NCBI GenBank assembly: GCA_030425055.1
Contig: JAUHVN010000072.1
Coordinates: 1 to 10,635, forward strand
Length of the DNA stretch: 10,635 nt
Reading direction: 5' to 3'
Origin: Actinomycetes bacterium
GTDB taxonomy: Bacteria > Actinomycetota > Actinomycetes > Actinomycetales > Microbacteriaceae
The notes under the pieces were generated by a model. The model did not search any database. It worked only from the letters and a program-made list of their open reading frames with translations, and had not been told where the DNA came from. Made by a program: the position numbers and the translations under genes. Positions 1 through 5,974 of this stretch are shown here, in pieces. Positions within the stretch are counted from its first letter, which is position 1. Each line of letters opens with the position of its first letter.

Positions 1-563
1 ATCGTGTCGATCGACGCGACCGCGTAGGCAATGCCGATGCCGAGCACCGGTGCGATCTGCGTGGTGAGTCCGGTGAGCGCGGACACCTTGCCGCGCTGCT
101 GCTCCGGCAGCTTGTCGGCCTGGATCGTCTGAAGCGCGGCGCCCGCGATCGACCAGCCCGTCATGCCGAGCACCCAGCCCACGCCGATGACGAGGAGGTT
201 CGGAGCGAGTCCGATGACGACCAGACCCGCGAAGCCGATGACCGTACCGAGGTAGATGAAGGGGCTGCGACGCCCGAACCGTGAACGCGTCCGGTCGCTC
301 CAGATGCCCACGAGCGGGCTGATGATCAGGTAGACCAGCTGCGCGCTGCCGGTGATGTAGCCGAGAACCTCTTCGTGGCCGGGCGCGAGCTCCGAGATCC
401 GCACGGCGATCCCGTACGACAGCGGAACCATCATTGCCATCGATGCGCCGAAGCTCGCCAGCATCAGCCAGAAGATGTAAGACCGGCTCATCAGCGTCTG
501 CGGCTCGGCCGCGGGCGCCTGGGGAGCAGCGAACTCTTCGGCCTCCGACACATTGTTGGTCAC
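1..563 (-). CDS. MFS transporter, N-terminal part (cut by window edge)
   Basis: Major facilitator superfamily permease of the inner membrane. 187 codons are visible and the C-terminal half lies beyond base 1. I chose the GTG at 563-561 because AAGGAG lies 5 nt upstream; the nearby ATG runs into a stop after five codons. A soluble N-terminus of about 28 residues is followed by hydrophobic segments near residues 29-54, 66-88, 101-120, 122-145 and 160-182. Between segments 2 and 3 is the loop SDRTRSRFGRRSPF (residues 89-102), the MFS/GPH-type loop signature that makes the call secure. The DRTRSRFGRR form resembles sugar-type (GPH/SLC45-like) carriers, but I do not assign a substrate. It is divergent from the TetR-family gene at 726, with two inverted repeats between them, so it is probably the target of that repressor. 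Whether it imports an aromatic acid for the downstream pathway is unproven. Confidence 0.88.
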   Translation of the reverse strand, partial: MTNNVSEAEEFAAPQAPAAEPQTLMSRSYIFWLMLASFGASMAMMVPLSYGIAVRISELAPGHEEVLGYITGSAQLVYLIISPLVGIWSDRTRSRFGRRSPFIYLGTVIGFAGLVVIGLAPNLLVIGVGWVLGMTGWSIAGAALQTIQADKLPEQQRGKVSALTGLTTQIAPVLGIGIAYAVASIDT

Positions 564-634
564 CGTGACTCCTTCATCGTGTGATCCGATCGCGCGGCTG
601 CGCGTGATCGAGGGGCGAGCCTGCTCGCCAAATG

Positions 635-649
635 TAACCGACGTGGTTA
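635..649. promoter_or_regulatory. Putative TetR operator 1 (TAACC-N5-GGTTA)
   Basis: TAACC GACGT GGTTA is a perfect 5-5-5 inverted repeat in the region between the divergent MFS and tetR genes. It has the same half-sites and spacer length as the second copy at 664-678, with centres 29 bp apart. Paired palindromes between a TetR gene and a divergent transporter gene are the usual place for autoregulatory operators. Binding is inferred. Confidence 0.7.
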
Positions 650-662
650 TCTTTGCTGAAGA

Positions 663-679
663 GTAACCATAGTGGTTAC
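663..679. promoter_or_regulatory. Putative TetR operator 2 (17-bp perfect palindrome)
   Basis: GTAACCATAGTGGTTAC is a perfect 7-3-7 inverted repeat that contains the TAACC-N5-GGTTA core shared with 635-649. It lies 46 bp upstream of the chosen tetR start. A GTG at 672 that could be read as an upstream start falls inside this palindrome, another reason to prefer the later ATG. Binding by the adjacent TetR protein is inferred from position and symmetry. Confidence 0.75.
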
Positions 680-714
680 GTTTAGCAAGCCGGATCCTCG
701 AAGTGGAAGACTCG

Positions 715-720
715 GGAGGG
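715..720 (+). promoter_or_regulatory. Ribosome binding site that fixes the tetR start
   Basis: GGAGGG lies 5 nt before the ATG at 726. The in-frame GTG at 672 has no such element and sits in the operator, so the 18-residue longer version is unlikely. Confidence 0.75.
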
Positions 721-725
721 TGAAG

Positions 726-1364
726 ATGAACGGCACGGATGCCTCAGCCGCGACGACCCCGCAGGTCGATGCCGGTCCGCGCCGGCGCGGCCCCTACTCC
801 TCGACCCCTGCCCGACGCGCGCAGATCGTGCGCGCGGCCTTGGCAAGCATCGCCGAACACGGCTACGAACGCGCGTCCCTGCGCGACATCGCGGCGCGCG
901 CCGAGGTGACCCATGCCGCGCTGCTGCGCCACTTCGCAAGCAAGGACGACCTGCTCCTCGCCGCCCTCGCGCAACGCGACGCCGACGACGAGGAGTTCGC
1001 GCGTCACATCATGGAGTCGCGCGTTCCCGCGGAACGGGTGCTCTCAGGCGTGCTCGAGAACGAGTTCGCCCACCCCGAGCAAGGGCGGAACTGGCTGGCC
1101 GTCACCGTCGCAGCGACGAACCCCGACCACCCCGCCCACGAGTTCTTCGTCGCCCGCCGCGAGCGCATGCGCTCCCACCTGTCGAGCAGGCGCTTCGGAA
1201 CGGATGCCGATGGCGAAGAGCTCAGCGCAGATGACAAGGTCACGATGCTCATGGCGATGATCGACGGACTGAGGATCCAGGCGCTCATGGAGCCCGATCA
1301 CGACGTCCTGCCGCTACTCGAGATCTTCATGCGGCTCATCGCGACGCCGGCTGACGCCGGCTGA
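726..1364 (+). CDS. TetR-family transcriptional regulator
   Basis: One-component repressor of 212 aa, a usual size for TetR proteins. The N-terminal DNA-binding domain spans about residues 30-77: helix 1 starts at RAQIVRAALASIAEHGYE, followed by the helix-turn-helix SLRDIAARAEVTHAALLRHF (51-70) and the typical continuation ASKDDLLLAAL. The remaining helical C-terminal domain should bind the ligand and dimerise; it is variable in this family and gives no hint of the inducer. About 22 residues precede the domain and include a basic RRRGP stretch. It is divergent from the MFS gene, and two TAACC-N5-GGTTA palindromes lie between them, so autorepression and repression of the transporter are likely. 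Its 3' end faces the monooxygenase gene with only 34 bp between the stops; I see no convincing terminator there. Confidence 0.9.
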   Translation: MNGTDASAATTPQVDAGPRRRGPYSSTPARRAQIVRAALASIAEHGYERASLRDIAARAEVTHAALLRHFASKDDLLLAALAQRDADDEEFARHIMESRVPAERVLSGVLENEFAHPEQGRNWLAVTVAATNPDHPAHEFFVARRERMRSHLSSRRFGTDADGEELSADDKVTMLMAMIDGLRIQALMEPDHDVLPLLEIFMRLIATPADAG

Positions 1365-1369
1365 CGCCG
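1343..1369 (+). repeat. 10-bp tandem repeat across the tetR stop codon
   Basis: GACGCCGGCT occurs twice in tandem (1343-1352, 1353-1362), followed by a partial third copy GACGCCG (1363-1369). The tetR stop codon TGA (1362-1364) lies at the junction. As the unit is not a multiple of three, gain or loss of a copy would alter only the last few residues of TetR. Confidence 0.6.
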
Positions 1370-1398
1370 CACGATCGCGCGAGCAGAACGTTCCAACG

Positions 1399-3372
1399 TC
1401 AGGTCACGGGCTCCTCCACCGCGCTACTTGCGGAAGACGTCGCAGCGCCCGCCAGCTGCTGCGGGACCGGCGCGGGCGCCGACTGCTGCGTGAGCATGTT
1501 CTGCGCGAAGAAGGCGACCAGGTCGCCCGTCGCCGAGAAGGGCAGCACAGCGGCGACGTACTGGTCGGGTCGAACAACGACGACCGCGCCCTCCGGGGCG
1601 ATGTCCCGCGCGGCGAAGATGTCGGCTGACGTCCACGCGTTCGGTACGCCGGCGTAGACCTTCTCCCAGTCGGTGAGTCCGAGCGGTCCGGTGCGCGGCG
1701 CGAAGATCTCCGGCACGTGGATGATGTCGATCTCCTCGAAGGGCTGCCGGTACACGACCTTGACATCGAAGACCGCGTCGACGTCCGCGCCCTTCGGCGT
1801 GAACCGGGCGACCGGCGAATCCGGGGAGGCGAGCCATTCCGCCCATTCCTGGAGCGCCGAGGGCGCGCCGACGGCGGCTGCGTCCGCGAAGGCGTAGATC
1901 CTCCAGCGGCCGTCCGCCTTCGCGTGGTGACCGAGGTGGACGACGTTTCCATCGCATACCCGCACGACCTCGACGGACTTGAAGCGCTTCCCGATGGGAA
2001 ACCCCCCGGCCAGGTTCTGATGAGCAGCGTCGCCCTCGATCATCGAAGGGCCGTACTGCGTCATGAAGCCGGAGGGGAACTCAGCGGTGCCCAGGTAGAA
2101 CGTGGCCAGCTCGGTGGGATCGGCGATCTCCTCGGGCTTTCGCGCCATCAGGGTCGACCACTCGCGATCGAAGTCGATCAGCTGCTGCGCCACGGGCTGG
2201 CGCTCGGCGGAGTAGGTCGACAGCAGCGACGCAGGGCTCAGCCCGGTGAGAACATGCCCCAGCTTCCAGCCCAAGTTGAACCCGTCCTGCATCGAGACGT
2301 TCATCCCCTGGCCGGCCTTCGCGCTGTGCGTGTGGCAGGCATCTCCGGTGAGGAAGACGCGGGGAGCGCGATCGGATCCCTCGCCCACGTCGTCGAAACG
2401 GTCGGTCACGCGGTGACCGACCTCGTACACCGAGTGCCACGCGACCTCGCGAACGTCGAGCGTGTACGGCCGGAGGATGTCGTTCGCCTTGCGGATGATC
2501 TGATCGATCGAGGTGTTCCGCACCTCGTGGTTGTCACCGGCGGCGACCTCGCCGAGGTCGACGTAGACGCGGCTCAGGTACCCGCCCTCGCGAGGGATGT
2601 GAAGGATGTTCCCCGCCTCGGCGTTGATCGCGCACTTGGTGCGCCAGTCCGGGAAGTCGGTGTTGACCAGAACGTCCATGACGCCCCATGCGTGGGCAGA
2701 GATCCCGCCGATGTGCTTGCGGCCGATCGCCTCGCGCACGGCGCTGCGCGCGCCGTCGCACCCCACGACGTACTTCGCAAAGACCGTGCGCTCCTGTCCG
2801 GCGCGGTGCCCGTCGAGGTGACGCACGCGCACCTCGACGGGGTACTCGCCCACGTCGTGCACGGTGAGACCGATGAACTCGATGCCGAAGTCGGGGCGGA
2901 TGCGCCCCGGGCCGTTCGCTGCGGCCTCGGCGAAGTAGTCGAGCACGCGGGCCTGGTTGACGATGAGGTGCGGGAACTCGCTGATCTTCAGCGCGTAGTC
3001 CTCGGTGCGTGCGGTGCGGATGATGTTCTGCGGGTTCTTCGGATCCGGTCCCCAGAAGTTCATGAAGGCGATGTTGTACGCCTCGGCGACGATGCGCTCG
3101 GCGAAGCCGAAGGCCTGGAACGTCTCGACACTGCGGGGTTGGATGCCATCGGCCTGGCCGAGTGCGAGGCGCCCTTCCCTGCGCTCGATGATGCGGGTGG
3201 TCAGCTGCGGGAACTGCGACAGCTGCGCTGACAGCAGCATTCCAGCGGGCCCGGAGCCGACGATCAGCACGTCCATCTTGTCGGGCAGCTCAGCAGGGCG
3301 GTGGATGCCGGTGCCCGCGGCATCCTGCACGCGCGGGTCTGCGGACACGTAGCCGTGGTGATGGAACTGCAT
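1399..3372 (-). CDS. MobA-like FAD-dependent aromatic monooxygenase (3-hydroxybenzoate 4-monooxygenase family)
   Basis: Single-component flavoprotein hydroxylase (class A) of 657 aa, expected to use NAD(P)H and O2 to hydroxylate a phenolic acid in the cytoplasm. Visible signatures: the Rossmann dinucleotide motif VGSGPAG (38-44), the DG motif VVGCDGARSAVR (202-213) that binds FAD and NAD(P)H, and the GD motif LTGDACHTHSAKAGQG (341-356). From about residue 450 there is the thioredoxin-like C-terminal domain of the phenol 2-monooxygenase group, ending near VVVRPDQYVAAVLPF. The start MQFH, LGQADGI, SEFPH, AWGVMDVL and IPREGG segments match my memory of Comamonas MobA (3-hydroxybenzoate 4-hydroxylase, about 639 aa). 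An Ala/Ser/Pro-rich tail of about 28 residues (630-657) goes beyond that. It is divergent from the IclR gene and next to an HPC pathway operon. The true substrate may therefore be 3- or 4-hydroxyphenylacetate, giving homoprotocatechuate, rather than 3-hydroxybenzoate. Family is certain, substrate is not. Confidence 0.9.
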   Translation of the reverse strand: MQFHHHGYVSADPRVQDAAGTGIHRPAELPDKMDVLIVGSGPAGMLLSAQLSQFPQLTTRIIERREGRLALGQADGIQPRSVETFQAFGFAERIVAEAYNIAFMNFWGPDPKNPQNIIRTARTEDYALKISEFPHLIVNQARVLDYFAEAAANGPGRIRPDFGIEFIGLTVHDVGEYPVEVRVRHLDGHRAGQERTVFAKYVVGCDGARSAVREAIGRKHIGGISAHAWGVMDVLVNTDFPDWRTKCAINAEAGNILHIPREGGYLSRVYVDLGEVAAGDNHEVRNTSIDQIIRKANDILRPYTLDVREVAWHSVYEVGHRVTDRFDDVGEGSDRAPRVFLTGDACHTHSAKAGQGMNVSMQDGFNLGWKLGHVLTGLSPASLLSTYSAERQPVAQQLIDFDREWSTLMARKPEEIADPTELATFYLGTAEFPSGFMTQYGPSMIEGDAAHQNLAGGFPIGKRFKSVEVVRVCDGNVVHLGHHAKADGRWRIYAFADAAAVGAPSALQEWAEWLASPDSPVARFTPKGADVDAVFDVKVVYRQPFEEIDIIHVPEIFAPRTGPLGLTDWEKVYAGVPNAWTSADIFAARDIAPEGAVVVVRPDQYVAAVLPFSATGDLVAFFAQNMLTQQSAPAPVPQQLAGAATSSASSAVEEPVT

Positions 3373-3441
3373 GGGGTCTCTCTTCCTCGGACGCCGATGT
3401 CGAGGTCGCGCGGCGACGATGCTTGCGGCGAATCCTTGCGC

Positions 3442-3490
3442 ATTCTATATTCGAATACGACGTTCTACTTTTGAACAGAACATATACGAA
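3442..3490. promoter_or_regulatory. Putative IclR-controlled divergent promoter/operator region
   Basis: This AT-rich patch is conspicuous in GC-rich surroundings, about midway between the monooxygenase start (3372) and the iclR start (3534). It contains the perfect 10-bp palindrome TATTCGAATA (3448-3457), inside the 13-mer TTCGAATACGACG (3450-3462), and CATATACGA (3481-3489). Both motifs recur exactly upstream of the catabolic operon (4452-4464 and 4442-4450). A further inverted repeat GTTCT-N10-AGAAC lies at 3462-3481. On the minus strand TAGAAT (3447-3442) is a possible -10 for the monooxygenase, without a good -35. TATACG (3483-3488) is a possible -10 for iclR. Regulation by the adjacent IclR protein is inferred from repetition and position. 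Confidence 0.65.
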
Positions 3491-3521
3491 GAGTGGGACG
3501 TCTACAAGAGCGCGCTCGACC

Positions 3522-3527
3522 GGAGGG
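3522..3527 (+). promoter_or_regulatory. Ribosome binding site that fixes the iclR start
   Basis: GGAGGG lies 6 nt before the ATG at 3534. The frame is open further upstream to a TTG at 3423, but that version would add 37 residues unlike the IclR family and would place the operator palindrome inside the gene. Confidence 0.75.
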
Positions 3528-3533
3528 ATCGCC

Positions 3534-4244
3534 ATGCCAGACACCGAGCGGGCCTCGCCCGCTTCGCAGACCCTGAGCCGCGGCATCCGGATCCTCGAGA
3601 TCCTCGCCGACGCCCGCGCGGGGCTCACGATCGACGAGATCGCACGGCGACTCGGCGTGCACCGCTCGGTCGCCTACCGCCTGCTCCGCACGTTGGAGGA
3701 CCACGGCCTCGCGGTGAGGGACTCGGCCGGGCGCGTCGCACTCGGCGCCCGCATGGCGGCGCTGGCCGCCGGCGTCGCCCACGACCTTCAAGCCGAGGCA
3801 CTACCCGAACTCACCGCCGTCGCGAACGAGCTGGGCATGACGTGCTTCCTGGCAGTCCTCGACCACGACCAGTGCATCACGCTCGCAAGCGTCGAGCCGC
3901 GCCACGCGATCGCCTCGGTCGCACAGCGCCCGGGCGCGCGGCATCCGATCACGGTCGGCGCGCCCGGCAAGGCGATCCTGTCCTTGCTGGCACCGGCCGA
4001 ATTGCCCGACGGAATGTCGGACCGCCTGCGAGCCGAGGTGGACCAGGTCATGCTGACCGGATACGCCACCAGCCACGACGAAGTCATCCCTACCGTGCAG
4101 GCGGTCGCCGTGCCGCTGTGCGTGCGTGGTCATCGGCCCGCCGCGATCGCCGTCGTCCATGTCTCGAGCCCGGTCGACCAGACTGCCATCGCCGCGCGGC
4201 TGACGCGCTCGGCGACGGCGATCCGCGAAGCTCTGGGGAGCTGA
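3534..4244 (+). CDS. IclR-family transcriptional regulator
   Basis: 236 aa, slightly short but within the usual IclR range. The N-terminal winged helix-turn-helix spans about residues 11-72: SQTLSRGIRILEILADA, then LTIDEIARRLGVHRSVAYRL (31-50), LLRTLEDHGLAVRD and the wing ending GRVALGARM. The C-terminal effector-binding domain (about 85-236) shows the family's HPITVGAPGKAILSLL (137-152) and GYATSHDEVIPTVQAVAVPL (176-195). IclR proteins of this kind often control aromatic catabolism (PobR, PcaR, MhpR types are known examples) and bind an aromatic acid or pathway intermediate. The gene lies between the divergent monooxygenase and the HPC operon, and motifs repeated at both promoters suggest it governs both and itself. 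Whether it activates or represses cannot be read from the sequence, though the overlap of the 4444-4459 repeat with a possible -10 favours repression there. Confidence 0.92.
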   Translation: MPDTERASPASQTLSRGIRILEILADARAGLTIDEIARRLGVHRSVAYRLLRTLEDHGLAVRDSAGRVALGARMAALAAGVAHDLQAEALPELTAVANELGMTCFLAVLDHDQCITLASVEPRHAIASVAQRPGARHPITVGAPGKAILSLLAPAELPDGMSDRLRAEVDQVMLTGYATSHDEVIPTVQAVAVPLCVRGHRPAAIAVVHVSSPVDQTAIAARLTRSATAIREALGS

Positions 4245-4421
4245 CGCCAGTGCTTCTCCGACGGGTGCGTGCAGCTCCGCCAGAACGCCGCCCACCCACT
4301 CCACTGCCGCCTCGGACGTCAGAACGATGCCCCCGCGTCATGGCGAACGTCGGGCGACATCTCTGGACGATCTCTTGCGCCAGCGTGGCGCCGAACCCGA
4401 TGACCAGTGTTCGATCGACGC

Positions 4422-4464
4422 TTGCCCCGACTCCGAGCGATCATATACGATTTCGAATACGACG
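4422..4464 (+). promoter_or_regulatory. Putative promoter and operator of the HPC operon
   Basis: In the 236-bp gap (4245-4480) I see no convincing gene, only this element near its end. A possible -35 TTGCCC (4422-4427) is followed after 16 nt by TATACG (4444-4449), or after 18 nt by TACGAT (4446-4451). An imperfect 7-2-7 inverted repeat, TATACGATTTCGAATA (4444-4459, one mismatch), covers the -10. It carries CATATACGA (4442-4450) and TTCGAATACGACG (4452-4464), both identical to motifs in the monooxygenase/iclR intergenic region. A regulator bound here would block the promoter, which suggests derepression by a pathway compound. Promoter assignment is by eye and tentative. Confidence 0.6.
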
Positions 4465-4480
4465 CAGAGCGAGGGAGCTC

Positions 4481-5974
4481 ATGACCATCAACACCACACC
4501 GGCGAGCGCCCCCGACCAGCGGTTCGCCGCACTCCCCTCCCGTCCTGGGAAGATCATCGCGGTGCACTTGAGCTACGCTTCGCGCGCCGCGCAGCGCGGG
4601 CGCCGGCCCGACGCCCCCTCCTACTTCCTTAAGCCGTCGAGCTCTCTCGCGGCGTCGGGCTCGGCCATCGAGCGCCCGTCGGGGACCGAACTGCTCGCCT
4701 TCGAGGGCGAGGTGGCGGTGATCATCGGTGAGCCGGCCCGCAGCATCACAGCGGAGGCGGCTTGGTCGCACGTCGCGTGGGTGACGGCATCCAACGATTT
4801 CGGCGTGTACGATCTTCGTCCCAACGACCGAGGGTCCAACGTGCGATCCAAGGGGCGAGACGGCTACACGCCGATCGGCCCCGCCCTCATCGACGCGCGG
4901 ACGGTCGAGCCCGACGCCCTGCGGGTGCGCACCTGGGTGAACGGCGTCCTGGCACAGGACGACACCACCGAAGAGCTGATATTCCCGTTGCCGCAGATCA
5001 TCGCCGACCTCGCGCAGCACTTCACTCTCGAGACCGGCGACGTCATCCTCACCGGCACCCCCGCGGGCTCGTCCGTGGTGGTTCCCGGCGACGTCGTCGA
5101 GGTCGAGGTCGACGCACCCACCGCTCCCGGCACCCCCTCCTCGGGACGCCTGGTCACCGAGGTCGCCGAGGTCGAGGCCTCCTTCGATCCCGCTCTGGGA
5201 TCGCTCCCGGCGACCGACGACGTCCAGCGCGCCGAGGCCTGGGGGTCGCGCGAGGCGGCCGGCCTGCCGCCCGTGCGCCGCGGGCTTTCCCCCGAGCTGC
5301 GGGAGAAGCTCGAGAAGGCCCCCGTCGCCGGGCTGTCGCAGCAGCTGCGCAAGCGCGGTCTCGACAACATCTCACTCGACGGCGTGCGCCCCATGCACCC
5401 CGGGGCCAAGCTCGTCGGCACCGCACGGACGCTGCGCTTCGTGCCGAACCGCGAAGACCTCTTCCGCTCGCACGGCGGCGGCTACAACGCGCAGAAGCGC
5501 GCGTTCGACGCCGTCGGCGAGGGCGAGGTCATCGTGATCGAGGCTCGTGGCGAGCGGGGCTCGGGAACACTCGGCGACGTCCTGGCCATCCGCGCCCGCG
5601 CGCGCGGCGCGGTCGGCATCGTCACCGATGGCGGCGTCCGCGATCATGACGCCGTCGCCGCCGTGGGGATCCCGGTCTACTCCGCCGGCGCCCACCCCGC
5701 GGTGCTCGGCCGCAAGCATGTGCCGTGGGACACCGACCTCACCATCGCCTGCGGTGGCGCGACGATCCAGCCCGGCGACGTGATCGTGGGCGACGCCGAC
5801 GGTGTCATCGTCATCCCGCCCGGTATCGCCGACGAGGTCGCCGATGCGGCTCTGGCGCAGGAGGACGAAGATGCCTGGATCGCGGTCAAGGTCGCCGAGG
5901 GGCACCCCGTTGACGGACTGTTCCCGATGAACGAGGAATGGCGGCGTCGATTCGAAGAAGAGACCCGCCGATGA
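4481..5974 (+). CDS. FAH-family / RraA-like fusion protein, probable HPC-pathway isomerase/decarboxylase
   Basis: 497 aa with two enzymatic domains. The start is the ATG at 4481, after GAGGGAG and just downstream of the operator; the frame is open far upstream but across iclR and without support. Residues about 20-232 are a fumarylacetoacetate-hydrolase fold: FEGEVAVIIG (74-83) with E75/E77 and D106 in ASNDFGVYD as likely metal ligands, then KGRDGYTPIGPAL (124-136) and ILTGTPAG (189-196). After a linker, residues about 270-490 are RraA-like: GDVLAIRARARGAVGIVTDG, GGVRDHD and GDADGVIVIP. D366 and R387-D388 are separated by exactly 20 residues, the D-X20-R-D motif of catalytic RraA-fold aldolases/decarboxylases (HMG/CHA aldolase type), so this half is probably an enzyme, not an RNase E inhibitor. 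In the pathway it would fill the HpaG role: OPET decarboxylation and HHDD isomerisation. Which half does which is unknown. The gene overlaps gntR by 4 nt. Confidence 0.85.
   Translation: MTINTTPASAPDQRFAALPSRPGKIIAVHLSYASRAAQRGRRPDAPSYFLKPSSSLAASGSAIERPSGTELLAFEGEVAVIIGEPARSITAEAAWSHVAWVTASNDFGVYDLRPNDRGSNVRSKGRDGYTPIGPALIDARTVEPDALRVRTWVNGVLAQDDTTEELIFPLPQIIADLAQHFTLETGDVILTGTPAGSSVVVPGDVVEVEVDAPTAPGTPSSGRLVTEVAEVEASFDPALGSLPATDDVQRAEAWGSREAAGLPPVRRGLSPELREKLEKAPVAGLSQQLRKRGLDNISLDGVRPMHPGAKLVGTARTLRFVPNREDLFRSHGGGYNAQKRAFDAVGEGEVIVIEARGERGSGTLGDVLAIRARARGAVGIVTDGGVRDHDAVAAVGIPVYSAGAHPAVLGRKHVPWDTDLTIACGGATIQPGDVIVGDADGVIVIPPGIADEVADAALAQEDEDAWIAVKVAEGHPVDGLFPMNEEWRRRFEEETRR

Noticed and set aside
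672..725. GTG at 672 as tetR start
   Set aside because: Lies inside the operator palindrome and lacks an RBS; the ATG at 726 has GGAGGG at good spacing.
1365..1398. Bidirectional terminator between convergent tetR and monooxygenase genes
   Set aside because: Only a tiny ACGTT/AACGT pair with a 2-nt loop; too weak to call.
1717..3231. 504-aa open frame on the plus strand opposite the monooxygenase
   Set aside because: Antisense shadow of a strongly recognisable gene in GC-rich DNA; no domain, no RBS, composition typical of mirror frames.
3423..3533. TTG at 3423 as iclR start
   Set aside because: Would put the AT-rich promoter/operator region into coding sequence and add 37 residues foreign to the family.
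3371..4480. Possible 867-aa version of the FAH-RraA gene starting before iclR
   Set aside because: The upstream part overlaps iclR in another frame, is Arg/Pro-rich and domain-free; the ATG at 4481 has an RBS and a promoter-like region in front.
5220..5974. RraA half as an RNase E activity regulator
   Set aside because: Fused to a catabolic FAH domain, in a degradation operon, and retains the D-X20-R-D motif expected of an enzyme.
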